Below, in pieces: positions 43,811 through 57,262 of a stretch of 64,000 nucleotides of DNA (position 1 is its first letter; every line of letters starts with the position of its first letter). The notes below the pieces were generated by a model. It searched no databases. It saw only the letters and a program-made list of their open reading frames with translations, and had not been told where the DNA came from. The translations under genes and the position numbers were made by a program. The stretch is from Acorus gramineus (lineage: Eukaryota; Streptophyta; Magnoliopsida; Acorales; Acoraceae), in contig CM060853.1 in NCBI GenBank assembly GCA_030737835.1, forward strand, positions 19,216,895 through 19,280,894, read 5' to 3'.

Positions 43811-46800
43811 ATGAGAGGAGCCACTCCTTCTCTTCTCTCGGCCCTCCGAAGAGCCATAATAATTTCCCAAAATGGCCCCCGTTCACCCCTTCCGGCACCT
43901 CTCACATTCTACTCCTCGCGAACCCTCGCCAGCACCTCCACCGCCAATTCCCAACTGAATCTCCAAATCGAACAGGCATTCAAATCGGCAACCACGACGG
44001 ATGAGATCCTCTCCGCGTTCAAGCGGATGGAGTCCGCATTCGGCGAGGATGACAAGCGTCTTGGCCTCGCCTGTCTCAACGTTGGTCAGCACCTAGACTC
44101 GGTTGGCTTGTCCGACCACGATGAGATCCTATCATTCGCTTCCCGCGCACTCAAGATCCTCGATCGTGGGGGTGATAGTGATGTCACGATTGTGAAGGCT
44201 TTAATATTGATGGGCTCCGTGATGTTCAATCTGAAGAGGTTCGATGAATGCTTCGGCTACTTGAATCGGGCCGATCGGATCCTTGACGTGATCGGTGAAG
44301 CTGACCCCGGCGATCTTGATATTAGGTCCCTACGTCACACGGTCCAGCACAAGTTGGCGAAGATGAAGACAGGTGTCGGACGAAGAGCAGAGGCCGTGGA
44401 GCATCTCCGCAAGTGTCTGGAACTGAAAGAATCGATCTTGGAGATGGGTGATGTTCGGTTGGGAGTGATGAATCGCGAATTGGCTGAGGCTCTGTCTGGA
44501 GTTTTGGATTTCAAGGAGGCGCTGTTGTCGTGTTTGAAAGCATTAGAGATACATCAAAGCGGACTGGGTCATGGTTCTGTAGAGGTGGGGCGTGATCAGA
44601 GGCTCCTCAGCACCATCTATTGCGCTCTTGGGGAACATCGGAAGGCGTTGGAGCAGATCATGCTTTGCCAGAAGGTGTTTGATGATTTGGGTTTAGTTGC
44701 CGATCTCCACGATGCAGGAATCATCAAGGCAAACATACAGATTGCATCGGGGAAGTTTGAGGAAGCCATGAACACCCTGGGAGGGGCTGTAAAGCAGATG
44801 GACAAAGAGAGTTTGCCCCGTGCGATGGTGTTCATCGCCATGGCCAAGGCTCTGTGCAAGATGGAGAGGCTGTCAGACACCAAGAGGTGTTTGGAAATCG
44901 CTTGTGATATTTTAGAGGCAAAAGAGTCAGTTGTCCCTGCGAGGGTTGCGGAGGCCTATGCCGAGGCAGCGTTGCTGTATGAGGCGATGAATGACTTTGA
45001 AGCTGAACTATCGATATTGAAGCGGGGGGTGGCGATTCTTGAGGGGTTACCACAAGAGTGGCAGCTGCAGGGGACTTTAGAAGGGAGAGTAGGTTTTGTG
45101 TTTTTGCACATGGGGAAAGTCCCACAAGCAGTGCCATACCTTGAGAGTGCATTGGAGAAACTCAAGGAGAGCTTTGGACCAAAACAATTGGCTGTGGGTT
45201 ATGCCTATAAGAACTTGGGTGTGGCTTACTTGGAGTTGGACAGGGCACAATCAGCAGTTCAGATGCTTTTGGCCGCGAAGGAGAATATAACTGCATCAGT
45301 GGGGCCTTTACATGTGGAAACCATTGATACTTGCCAGAACCTTGCCAATGCGTACAATGCCATGGGAAGGTGAGTTAGTTTTTGGATTTATGTATACTTA
45401 ACCATGTTATAGGTTGTTAGATCTGACATGTAAAGAATTGATTGTTGCCATGATTCTTGTCTTATGATCATGTAATGAATAAGCTTATGAATTTCACGAG
45501 TAAGAATTGGTGACTGGTGAAGCATTCTTTGTATTGGGCAATTGTTAAAGAGAATGCCTTCGATGTTATGATGCCTAATTTCTTCATGTACATAACATGT
45601 TGACAATTTTTTTAACTTTTTATTTATACGTGATTTGGAGGTTGTGTCTCAGTCTGAATCTTTCCAAGTTGATGGGAGATAAAGTGTTGCTTGTTATTTG
45701 CATGAGATTAAGCTGGGTATCAAATAAGGCAGATTTCCTTCCCCAAATGATAAGATATGAGGCTTCTTGGTTTTTTTTTTTTTTTTTTTGAAGAAAGTGG
45801 TAGGCACGAGCCTTGATTTTATTCAAACCATGACAAATGCCCAAAGCATACAATCATAAATTCATCGTAGAGGAGGTGTCTACCACGAAACAAACAAAAC
45901 ACACTAAGACTACTCTCATGGGCAAATGGTTATGTTGGTTGTGGTTATACAAATATTCATGTCATACCAATCTTTTAAAGATACCTCAGTTGGAGACAGT
46001 GAAATTGACTACTCTCATGGGCAGATGGTAATGTGTCTATGTCTATTAGTTAAACACCCTTAATAAGTTCAATTAGCTGGGGCATTTTATGATCAAAATA
46101 AATTTTGAGATTGCGGAGATGATTGTTGATTGGGTTGTTTAATTGAGTCACGCCTGTTATATATATTGAAATGATAAGATATGGTCACCATACCCCCTTC
46201 CCTTAGGTGTAGTCACCCTCTCATTATCATCTGATTAAATGGAATTTAATCGGTTAAAATAATCACCCTATGAAATCACATATATCCCCATAATCGTGAT
46301 TCCTCTTTTTTCTCCACATGACCTCTCCCTTTTTCCCTCGTGATTTTTTTGTAGAACATTTTCTCACCATCTGATTAAATGCACTCCAATTATACAGTGA
46401 TAGGTTACCGCATATTAAAAAGAGGTATGGGTGTCCGCACCATATCAACTCTCTCTCTCTCTCTCTCTCTCTCTATAGTGTTAGGTTAGCACTGGGGCTT
46501 GAACCCATGACCTCATAGTTGCAAATTATATTATATAATTTGATGAATAGGAATATCTCTTTGCCATTACAATCATATCCATATATCTATTTGGAAACAT
46601 TTTAGAATTTTATTATCATGTATGGTGCCCAAGTAGCTTGAATTGAAGTTTTAGAAGATTTATAATGGTCTTTTATTTTATCATGCTTTATTGTATATCT
46701 TATTCTTCTGGCAGCCATGATCTTGCACTAAAGTCCCAAGAACGAGTCATTGATGCTTGGGAAAGCCACGGGCCTGATGCTGAAGATGAGGTCAGGGAAG

Positions 46801-46853
46801 CCCAACGAATTCTCTATCAGATGAAAAAGAAATCTCAAAGGAAGAGTAAATAA
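43811..46853 (+). CDS. Organelle-targeted TPR protein, kinesin-light-chain-like
   Basis: Exons 43811-45369 and 46715-46853 join in frame (AG/C) into 565 residues. Residues 1-45 (MRGATPSLLSALRRAIIISQ...) are rich in Ser, Arg and Ala with few acidic residues, like a mitochondrial or plastid transit peptide. The rest is a superhelix of about ten TPR-type helix pairs: roughly 126-160, 186-208, 222-255, 264-295, 303-335, 340-372, 381-413, 424-456, 463-496 and 505-537. Spacing above 40 residues and phrases such as AYKNLGVAYLELDRAQSAVQ resemble kinesin-light-chain-type TPRs. The end is basic (KKKSQRKSK). TPR domains bind other proteins; the partner is unknown. It is head to head with CDT1 and its immediate upstream DNA is a transposon end. 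A possible alternative last exon lies at 49638. Confidence 0.88.
46449..46474. repeat. (CT)13 microsatellite in TPR gene intron
   Basis: Pure CT repeat. Directly after it, about 46491-46520 reads, reverse-complemented, GTCATGGGTTCAAGCCCCAG, a box B-like stretch that may come from a SINE on minus. Confidence 0.8.
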
Positions 46854-46854
46854 T

Positions 46855-49635
46855 ATCTAATACTGGACATGCCCATCTTCCTGTCCCTTGCACTGTGTCA
46901 ACAAGTCATTAAATAGCCATCTTGTCAAGGTTGCTCATGCTGTAAAGGTGGAAAATTGGAATAATAATTCTCTTTCAGAGCTCCCATAATCCCCAGGATC
47001 ATTAGATGATGAATGCACAGAGCACTGGACATCCATTTAAAGGTTGGATCTCAACACTTCTTCTTAACCTTAATATTAACTGGTTTCTATTCAGTTGTTC
47101 AGTTGTAGCATAATAAATTTTACTCTTTCATATGTCTCTCAAAGGCTTAGCAGCTTACAGATGTATTTTGGTGTTTTCTTATACCTTAAGGAATGGATTA
47201 GCTTTTAAAGAATTAAAAAATAAAATTCAGTATAAAAATCAACATATTGCATGGCTACAATGAAATTCTTAGCCTCCTTTTGACTTGTGATTTTGACACC
47301 CGAGTTTAGTTTTTGCTTGCTTTTAATTCTTCGGGGGATCAGTGATTATCTTTAACTTGTGAACTTTGATATTTTTAAAATAAATACAAAGTCAAAGGAA
47401 AATCCTTTCCAGGATCAATTGGAAGATATCATCCAGCTGTTTTGAATAACCATGGCATTTTATGGATGTCAGACTGTTTATGAGGTATTTAACAAAATTC
47501 AGTTAGTACAATTGTAATAATATTGGTAAGTTTCATTGATGAAATGTAAGTCATTGTTATATGGAGACACTGTTTGCAAATATTAGGTCAATTTATCGAC
47601 GATCAAAGCCCATTTTACCTTGAGTAGTAGCACATAGATACATCTCCTTCACTAAATAAATTAGGAAACATGATCATGTTATGTCGAACATAGAACAAAT
47701 TTTGATGGTGTTCGAACAATCCAATTGTGTATTCAAACGGATCATATTCTACCAAAAATAATGGTACAAAAATATGAACGATTCGATCCGGCGTTCAATC
47801 AGCCTCAAGGTTCATTAATTATTGTCCAGATGATTTGAATGGTTTCATATCCTTTCGAATGACCTTGAGGAACATCGAATCATTAATTATTGTCCAGATG
47901 ATTTGAATGATTTCATATCCTTTCGAATGACCTTGAGGAACATCGAATCATAATTCATTTTTGTATACAGTTCGAAAGAACATTCAAACAGATGAGCTAT
48001 GAATTATTGGCGTATGAATGGATTTAATGCCCATTTGAATGGCCTCAGGATAGACTCAAATTTTAAATGTTTGTTGTAAATTCAATCTGAATCATCTAGT
48101 TTTAAAAGATCTTTTGTTGATTGTTTGACAGATGCTTTGTAGAGCTTTTTAGAGTAATTAGATCCATTTGTGAGAAGAAACCTGATTTTTTTAATGCCTT
48201 CAAGCATTAGATCATAGTAGAAATTTTTTTATTTTGCAAATCCTAGATCTTCAGATCTTAATTTAGACTTTTCACTTCATTTGTAGTTAAATGAAAACTT
48301 AAATTTAGTTTCAACTACCCAAACCAAAAATTCCCATTTCTAAGGTGACGTGATCTGAAGGGACATGATATTTGAACGTTGTCTCGAAGGAATTAAAGCA
48401 TATTTGTCCGGAGGAAGACATTGAATGATTGATTGAAATAGTGTATGTGGGATTTGGAGTGTGGAGCTGTGCATATGGAAGGCTAAATACCTGGGAAGCG
48501 TTGACGCTTCAATGGCCATGTATCCATGTTTGAGTCTGACATGTATTGGACGTGACACGACACAAAACATGTTGGATACGTTTCAGACACTAAACATACT
48601 TGCCCAAAATCCAAAACTAATTTCTGAATTTTGGGCATGAATTGGACGGATGGTGTGTGATGGGCACACGACACTTATGCAACATGACGTTGTAATTATT
48701 TTTCTTAATATTGTACGTTTATATGCACATGAATCCAAATGATGATAAAAATCTCAATGGAGTATCAGTGACATGCCATTGTAGTTATGTTAATTTTTTT
48801 TTTATAGTTTATGGATGTATCCAATTTTTTCAAATAACATAATATAACGTATATATTATTTATATACCTATTCATTGTCATGCCTTTGTTGTATCCATGT
48901 ACTAGTTTCTCAAGATTTGCCATGTCACCATGTCCATATCATGTCCATTTCCTGTCCTGTGTCCATCTCCATGTTCCATACCTTAGAATCAACAACAAGG
49001 CTTGTGGGAGTCAGGTTTGGGTAACATTTTGTTTCATGTGGATTTGTAAGTCCAAACTTAGCACTTGGCCATTCTGACATAAGTTTTCATCATGTACCAA
49101 ATGATTGTGCTGTGACTCTTTTATTTATTTATTATTGTTATGCCTGATTGAATGTTTAATTAAATTGAATAAGTCATATATGAGATCTGAATATTCAATT
49201 TTCATATTTAGATGTAGGTTTATTGATTAATATAATATCTTTTCATTGCAGCAATTGGTTTGATCAGTAATTGTATGATTTGAAATTTAAATAGATCATA
49301 ACCAAAATCGATCTAATCCTTTCTGTAAATATTAAATTCAATATTTGATTAGGAAATCGGGGCAGCAATTGTCTACCATTTCCTCAAAAAACTATTTGTT
49401 AGGAAATGTTTTTTTAAATAAACCTATCCCTCTCCCCTTCCAAGTCCTACAAGCGGAAGTTGAAATTCTATAATCCACTTCCAGGTATATTGATGAAATT
49501 TGTGCTCATATTGTCACTTCAAGAACCCTTTTAAATATATTGTTACATAAGGAGTCAAGATGAGTTTGAATTTTAGTGTGTTGAAAGAATTGTGGCCCAC
49601 CTATCTTATGCTTTGTAGTATTTAACTACTTTTGC
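46855..49635. other. TPR gene 3' region and intergenic
   Basis: No gene recognised. Contains a tandem duplication (47813-47950). The remainder is AT-rich without bounded elements. Confidence 0.4.
47813..47950. repeat. Tandem duplication, 69-bp unit
   Basis: Two adjacent copies of a unit starting TCATTAATTATTGTCCAGAT and ending GACCTTGAGGAACATCGAA, with one substitution seen. Confidence 0.9.
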
Positions 49636-49637
49636 AG

Positions 49638-49689
49638 ATATAGTCTTGCACTGAAGCTCCAACATGTGGCTGATGCTTTGGTGGTCTAG
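49638..49689 (+). other. Possible alternative or relic last exon of the TPR gene
   Basis: After TTTGCAG, the sequence ATATAGTCTTGCACTGAAGC resembles the start of TPR exon 2 (CATGATCTTGCACTAAAGTC). Joined to TPR exon 1 in the same phase it reads R-YSLALKLQHVADALVV then stop, against S-HDLALKSQERVIDAWESH in exon 2. The polypyrimidine tract is short. It is either a duplicated, decayed exon or a real alternative terminal exon. Confidence 0.45.
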
Positions 49690-52600
49690 TGCTTGTGACA
49701 CGTGGTCAAGTGCTTGTGACAAAGCAAAATCTTGACACCTTCATATAGAAAACATGGAACAACGTCCACCTATGTGGTTTCAAATTCTATGATGCATGGA
49801 TGGGGCTGTCTGGCGAAAGATGCCACAAACAATAGCGGCATGGATGCTAAATCATGTGGTGGATTATTCTGAAGTAACAAAGATCATATAGTTCCGAAGG
49901 CATTGAAGATTTTTTCTACCAGAAGAAGGAATCCCCTTCCCAGTCAATTATAAGCAAATAAATGAAGGCAATGACACTGCTTACCCATTTAATAAACAAG
50001 GAAAAGGTAATGGCACTAACTGCGTGGTTAGTTCCACCATTTAGATCTTAATATATCTGCAATCTGGCCATTTTGCTTCCAGATTCTATATTTGAATCAG
50101 AAGATTTTTTTCCCCACTAACATCTTATATTCACTGTTGTTAGTTACAGCGTTTAGATTTCAAAAGCCCTTCATTTTCAGATCACATGGGCTGGAGTCCT
50201 AATTAGGAAGCCTTAGTTGGCTGGCCTTGTGACATGTCTATGCCAAACCTTGCTGGAACCTAGCTTGACCCAGTCCATCATTGGCTTCTTAATTCTGTCC
50301 TCATCCTTTATTCATCAAACACTGTTAAGAGACTTTTTTATGCAGTCCCTTGTACAATCCTCACATGCTTTAATTATATATTTCCTCTTAGACAATTTTT
50401 TTTTTAATTTATAAAATTTATATAAAAAAAATCACTTGCTTCATCTAACGGAACATAGTCCTTACTAGACCAAATAGGATTGTATATAATATTACACGTA
50501 AGAACGCCCTCTTTCTCCATCTCTCCGACGGATCATTGTAACTTTCTGATAATTAGTCTGTTAAACTTCATTGATTAACTTCGATTCATTGCTGGAGCTC
50601 AAATGTGACCCCTTATCTGAAACATTCGATGCATAATCATACTCTTACTGTTCTCCAGTCCATGTGTATGGTTGTTAGGCATTTAATTGTCCCTCAGCAT
50701 CTTTTTTGTGTGGTTGATGATGTTCTGGTTAATAAAGACTATTCGATCTTTGTTCAACTGGCGCTCATTAGGACACTATACTAGTCCTGGGGCATGTAGT
50801 TTATATAATCCTTTTTGTTTCAGAAAGTGAAAATGACATTATAACATCAGTCCAATATTTATCAATCATCAGAGCATATCCCATTGCCATTTAAAGTTGG
50901 ATTACAAATCATTGGCATGGTGGGTTGATTGTTGGTGACTAAAAGTTGGTGGTAGGCAAATGAAAGCAATATATAAATTAAGCAATGACAGTTTGTCAAC
51001 ATTATTTATATTAAACATATATGGTGTTAGGAGAACAAACAATCAAACAAGTCCCAAAAATATTGTACACTATATATATAGTGCTTTTATTGAATCAGAT
51101 TCTTTACTCTTCATAAAAATCGCAAGAAAGATTAAACACTTTTCAACCCTGACCCTAGGCAAGCTAGATGAGCCTCACCCATGAAGGGCCTCCAAATCCA
51201 AAGAAAAATTAATTCTTTGTGTAGGTATATATCAATTGTGTGTAAAAATATGTATGTGGGGACCATTTTAAAGGGCCTCCAAATCCAAAGAAAAATTAAT
51301 TCTTTGCGTAGGTATATGTCAATTGTGTGTAAAAATATGTATGTGGGGGCCATTTTAGGAGTTGCTTGGAGTCTCGCCTAACCCACCCCCTAAATGTGGT
51401 GCACATGAAATTGGAAAGATGACTGATTTGGTCATTAGAAGCTACTCATTTTACTTTGCTATGTCATCTACTTTTCTCTACTAGATTTGGTCTGCATATT
51501 TGTAATGCTTCATACACCCCATATGTGAGTGGATGATACATTTTGCAAGTGGTGTATGTAGAGATGACTGATCCATTCATTCATCTGTCATTGCCTTGGG
51601 GAAGCTGCAAATTGTTAGGTTGTCTTGGAGCCTTAGAAAATAAAAAACTGTGCTTTTAGATTCAGACTTCCAACTCATCCCACTCTTCTCCATACGTTTC
51701 CACAGTAACTACCTGCAAATCCTTGCTGTTCCTGCTGGTCCTCTGGTGGGGAGAAGCTGTTTAAATAGAAAATTCATATTCTGTTGTACTTCAGCCAGCT
51801 CCAGCACTTTTTTTTTTTTTGATGTTGTTGAACAATTGAAGAGATTTTAATCACAATATCATGTTTAAATGCATCGAATAGGACAATCTGATTAGCTTGG
51901 TATGGGTTTTTTCATTCATTAATTATTACTTGGATTATTTATTGTCCCTCGGCCCTGCAAGACAAACATAAGCCCCTCTGTACCTCATCATGTGCTTTGC
52001 ACGTGAATGTTAAAAACTTTTTATTCCAAAGAGGTTTGACCTGTGGTTCTGAAGCGATCTACTTTCTTTACTTCTCTCTTTTTTATTTATTTTTTATTTT
52101 TTTAAACCTAGTTGACTAAACCAAGGATTCTTTAATCCCTCCCCCACCCCCCCACTCCAACCAAAACTGATAATCTGTCCAAATTTTAATTTGAATTTTT
52201 TTTTAAGTAGGGTTCACCAGGTTCTTTAAATTTAAGCTTTTTATTACTTTATTTCTCCTTATGCATCATTGCATAGGAAATAGGAAATGATTAGAAGGAT
52301 TCAAAAAAGAAAGGCCAATGGAAGGTCACAAGCACCTACTGTAGAGAGCACTATCAAAGATCTCTCTTATTTCCTATCAGGATATCAGAATTATTAGAAG
52401 GTGACAAACTATAGTGGTTGTTTGTTCCAAAAAAAAAAAAAGGTCCCTCTTGACACTTGATATCTTGGATGTTGTACACACAATACTTTTTTTTTCTCTC
52501 TCTATGATGAAAGGGAACAGTAACAAGGGACCTCGTCTAATCTTCACCCTTCTCTATTAGAATTTATGTACCAAACTATTCATCAACAGATAAACTCAAA

Positions 52601-52940
52601 AGTCTTTAGCAAACCTAGTATTGTGGATTTAAATAGTGTGTGTAGGTCCAATCTTGAAGGTTTCATAGGCTACGTAGCCTCACCTGTTGGTGTTTTTCAT
52701 ATCTGGACTCCACCAAACAAAACTCAATTCATGAATGGAAAATGTAGTTGAAAAGTGTTTGCCAATGATGTCTCTAATTATACCTACACATAGAACACAA
52801 TTAAGGGCTCTGTAATAAATATAACAAAACTAAACCCAAAATTTACACTCATTGATCCTACAGCAGTATCTCACAAACCTTCTTTAACACTCCCAAAGTC
52901 TCAAACCAAATTAAAAATTAAAATAAAAAAATTGAACCGT
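49690..52940. other. Intergenic, no gene seen
   Basis: No supportable gene. Contains one 88-bp tandem duplication (51183-51358) and poly-T or poly-A runs. The final part (about 52780-52940) is probably 3' UTR of the ATL gene. Confidence 0.45.
51183..51358. repeat. Tandem duplication, ~88-bp unit
   Basis: Two copies of a unit beginning AGGGCCTCCAAATCCAAAGA and ending in ATGTATGTGGGGxCCATTTTA, differing at a few positions. Confidence 0.9.
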
Positions 52941-54032
52941 TCATGATAGGTTTGTGTTGTGACTTTTACAGTCGAATTCGATCGGGGTGATTGCGCTGCG
53001 GGAACCCCTGCCATGGCTGCCGAAGGAGAAGAGCGATCGCCTGACTCTACCGCAAGAGATGCTGTCACCAGAACCATCACAGGCACTAATGGTGGCCTCT
53101 TGGAGATGTGGGTTGTGCAGCTTCTGCTGTTGTTGATGCAAGGCCTCCTGCACGGACAGGTAGAGCTGCCTGTCAGAGGAAGAGTCCATGGAGAAGGACC
53201 TCCTTATTGGCTGCACATAGAACTGCTCATCCTTCACCCTCACATCAATGCACTCATCCCCCATGCTTGAAACAAACTGATGGTTCAACTTCTTGCGCTT
53301 CTTCTGCATAAACATCCTCTGTTCAATCTTTTTGGGTGATGGGTTGTTGTGAATTGGCTCTTGTGGTGGCAGAGCAGCCTCTGTTCCTGTTATCAACTCA
53401 TCTTGGCTTCTGGGGTCATCACCGCCTTCTCCAATCACTTCAATCACAACCATGTCATTACCACCACCACTCATTATGAGCTGTGTTGGATCATTAGAGA
53501 TGGTGAACCTGCAGAGGGGGCAGTTGGCATTGCTTTGGAGCCATGTATCAATGCAGTCAATGTGGAAGGAGTGGAGGCAACTTGGGAGAAGCCTCAGCTT
53601 CTCCTCCTCCTGGAACTCACACAGGCAGACCGCACACTCATACAAGCTCTTGTAGCGCTCGCTGCCACCAGCGCTGCCACCCTTCCTGAACCGCACGATG
53701 GGGATCAACCGGATGACGGACTCGTCTAGGCCACGTGACTCTGTTGCAGGGGAATGGACCGCTGTCAACGCTGCCATGTGGAGGTCTCGGTGGAGACGGG
53801 CGCGTGAGAGTGTGTCAGAGGAGGGGCGGCGCCAATTGAGGCAGCACTTGATGACGAAAACGTAGTAGCTGAGGAGGAGGATGGCGGTGGTGAGGATGCC
53901 GAGTATGGCGATTACTAGGATTGGGAAGCTTGTGCTTGATGATTGGGAATTTGGTCTTATTGGGGGCTGGTAGATCTGCTGTTGTTGTGTTGGACTAATG
54001 GTTTTGAAGTAAATTGTGTGTGTTAGATCCAT
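52941..54032 (-). CDS. ATL-family RING-H2 E3 ubiquitin ligase
   Basis: A single exon of 363 residues; intronless genes are usual for ATLs. A membrane segment lies at about 36-62 ([20 protein letters not shown]...). The basic stretch after it is followed by the ATL hallmark GLD at 101-103. The RING-H2 finger at 133-174 has ligand spacing C-x2-C-x15-C-x-H-x2-H-x2-C-x10-C-x2-C, with Pro in the final CPLC. The C-terminal half is Ser- and Gln-rich with [20 protein letters not shown] and ends KSHNTNLS, resembling the ATL1/ATL16 type. It should sit in an endomembrane or plasma membrane and pass ubiquitin from E2 to unknown targets; ATLs often respond to elicitors and stress. The upstream region has GA/CT repeats. 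Nothing is broken. Confidence 0.93.
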   Translation of the reverse strand: MDLTHTIYFKTISPTQQQQIYQPPIRPNSQSSSTSFPILVIAILGILTTAILLLSYYVFVIKCCLNWRRPSSDTLSRARLHRDLHMAALTAVHSPATESRGLDESVIRLIPIVRFRKGGSAGGSERYKSLYECAVCLCEFQEEEKLRLLPSCLHSFHIDCIDTWLQSNANCPLCRFTISNDPTQLIMSGGGNDMVVIEVIGEGGDDPRSQDELITGTEAALPPQEPIHNNPSPKKIEQRMFMQKKRKKLNHQFVSSMGDECIDVRVKDEQFYVQPIRRSFSMDSSSDRQLYLSVQEALHQQQQKLHNPHLQEATISACDGSGDSISCGRVRRSLFSFGSHGRGSRSAITPIEFDCKSHNTNLS

Positions 54033-54425
54033 TGGAGCTATGGAGAGAGACTTGTTTAAAGGATTGGATGTGAAAAAGAAGAAGAAGAAATGACTATAGA
54101 GTGGATGTGAGGTCCTCTATGTACAAGAGAGAGAGAGGGGTCATATGGAGACTTGGAGGGAAAGAAAAGGCCAAGTGAGAGGGAGGTGGTGTGTGAATGG
54201 AGAGAAAATGAGAGATGGGGACTACAAAAAGGGGGCTGTTAAGGATCTCGACTTGAGAATCCCTTGTCTTTTTGAATCGCCATGAAAGAATAGTGTGTGT
54301 GTGTGTGTGAAAAAAGAAAATATATAAAAGAAAGAAGTCTTATGTGGGGTGTCCGAGATTTGTTGGGGCTCATGAGTCATGGCCACAAGATTCTCCCACT
54401 CCTTCTCTCTCTCTCTCTCTCTTAG
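54033..54425 (-). promoter_or_regulatory. ATL upstream region with microsatellites
   Basis: Purine-rich leader-like sequence on plus (GAGAGA and GAAGAAGAAG), so CT-rich on the coding strand. (GT)8 lies at 54293-54309 and (TC)9 at 54404-54422. Core promoter elements are not clear. Confidence 0.35.
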
Positions 54426-57250
54426 ACACCGTTTGAGTTATGTTAATTTGATTTCAAGGATGAGTTGAGGGGATGGCCAACCAGTTTGGATTCAAATGAA
54501 ATATATTACTAGGATACATAAGTGTTTTTTTATATATTTTTTTACATTTCGTTGACGGTATAGGGGACCGCAAATGAAAAGGTCCTTGTCCTTTATGACC
54601 TTATACTTTTGGGGAAAAAATAATGGTAGAAAAAAGTCTTGTGGTTTTTTCTTTTCACATTTTCTTGAAGTTAAATATTTTGTTTATATATAATGGGAAA
54701 CGTATTCATATAATGCATTATACTTTTAAAATTTAAGAATATCCAAATCAGTCACTTTTTAAAAAAAATATACTTAAAAAATCTCATTTTATAATTTTAG
54801 AAACACAAAATATTAATTTATTTTTATATAATTAGATTTTTAACATCCTTCTAACCCTTAATATGTTATTCCACACTAAAAATCTATTTTTTTTACAAAA
54901 CAATAATATCTTTGTATATGATAAAAATCAATTCCTTTAGAGGTTTTGTTAGTATATGTCGTATTGTGTTTCTTATATATATCATATATGATGTTGTTTA
55001 TTATTTTTTATTGTGTATAATTATAATATATAATTTAAATCTATGTTGTACCCCAATGCATCAGATGATATTATATCATTTTTAATCTTTATTTACATTT
55101 TTTTTGCTTGGCTATTTATATTTTTATGGCGTCATTAGTATATATCCATTTAAAAAAAAAAAAACACAACATTTAATAAAGTTCATCATTAAAAATTCAA
55201 ATTATATTGGCTCTTATCTCACAGAATCTACTTAATCACAAAAATTTAGAGTAAAAAAAATTTATACATGAGAATGTGTGAAATACATTTACAAAATCAA
55301 GATGATGAAATATTTTAATAAAATTAAGAGGTATGGAACGTATTAATTAAGGATATAATTTTATAAGAGAATGCTAGTCTTTTATGTTTCCAAAATTGTG
55401 AAATGAAACTTTTTTAAATTTTATAATTTTAAAAAGCTGCTAATTTGTGTATTTTTAACTTTTAGAAGAATTTTTTTTGTCATTTTCTCTTAAAAGAATT
55501 GTATATATCCACTTATTTAAATACCAAATCACATATTAATATTATATTTTGTTAAACAAAATATGACTGAACAAGGTACTGATTATATTTTTTAGTGAAA
55601 ATAATAAAATTCATATTTGGCATTGCGATATGGTTCACTCTATCAGTGCTTCTGTTTCTTTTACTATTTAAAGATAAAGTTGTGGGTCGATTGGTTTAAA
55701 ATATTTTGAGTTAAAAAAGTGTAAGAAACACATTTTCGCAATATGTATTTTACTTTTGTCCAGTATCAATGTAATCTTCTGTAAGCCATGTAATCAATCT
55801 CGGTCTTATAATTTTTTTTGGGGAATAAATTCAATAACCTAAATCTGACATTTTTTAATAGAAACCAATAATAAAGGGACAATTCACTGATTCAAAAGTT
55901 TTAAATACACATTGGATCACGTGTATCTTCTCACTGATTTATAACGATCTTAGTAAAAAAAGATTGGATCAAAATATTAGTTCTTCATCTCCCACCTAAT
56001 TAGTTAGTTATGTCCAATTAGGTGCCTCAATAAAAGGAAAAAAAATGAAATAAAATAGTCAACCTAAATATCTAAAACATCTCCTTTTATAAATGAAAAG
56101 ATGATCTAAAATTGTTTGATTTCATGATTGTACAGCTTTTGCGTTTGTAGGAAGCTACTTAGTAGCTTCATATAGATAAATTTTAGATAAATAGAGTAAA
56201 AAAACTATAATTTTCAAAAGCTGGAGAGTGAGCTTCTTACATAATCAATTTTAAAACCTAAATTATTTCGTAATCACTTATGGCAATTCGATCGCACCTT
56301 AAATAGAGGTGGATATTAATAAGTCGAGTTAAATAGCATGCAAATAATCATTGGGTTGTTCCTCGTAATTTAGAATTGACAAAGTCATACGCGTTTTCAG
56401 CGGCAGGAATGTCTAAAAGAAAGAAAGAAAAACACAAACAATATATTTTGGTAGGGAAAAGAAGACCACCAAATTTTTTTTGCCACTGGACTCCCTTTGT
56501 CTCCTCTTAATTATATTTGGGCAGAGGTCGTGGTGAGAGGGAAGAAATTAAGTAGTTGAAATTTGTGTTTTCTATTTCATTAATATTTATCAGTCCTTAA
56601 TTAAAAATTGATATATGTTTAAAATAGTCTTAATATCTCACATGTTAGTATTTGAGAGACGTATCAATTATTTCTGTTCAGAAACTGCAAGCACCACCGA
56701 TCGAGTGAGGGATGGTAATCACAAAAGGGTATTTTTTGGGTCATTTGGTAGTCGATTAGTGCTTTTCTAATCCCTACTTTCTTTTTTAATTTGTTTTGTT
56801 GTATTGCTTCGGACATTTGCTTTTGATTTATCCATTAATGACACATGCCTATCATTTTTTTTAAAAAAAAACCTTGTTTTCACGGTCTCACCCTTTATTT
56901 GTGTGCATAAATCCCTAGAATTCATGGATTCTAACGTGTTGAAGCTATCAACAACAATGTGGCGTACACATTAAGGGTGAAATGCATCTAACATGTATTA
57001 GCTAGTGTCAAACATTTTTAGCCGAGGTGCAATGTATATGGTAGGTATCTTAATCAGAGATCCAAATAGATTTTGGATACATGAGTATTCAAAAGATAAA
57101 TCATCTTATCATGAATTACTTTTTTTTTTTGTTACTTGAGTCATTAAGTTTTTTTTTTTTTAGGAAAAAATTGAAAGTTAATTTTTTTTTCATATATTAA
57201 GTCTATGACGGTACTGTACACATATTTTTAAAAGTATATATTAATAAAAA
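54426..57250. other. AT-rich intergenic, no gene seen
   Basis: Very AT-rich. 56120-56300 has text like the small Tourist-type MITEs (GAAGCTACTTAGTAGCTTC, GTGAGCTTC) but ends were not resolved. Confidence 0.45.
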
Positions 57251-57262
57251 AGATTATCTTTT

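Noticed and set aside
52959-53729. Plus-strand frames over the ATL gene
   Set aside because: Antisense shadows of an intact RING-H2 coding region.
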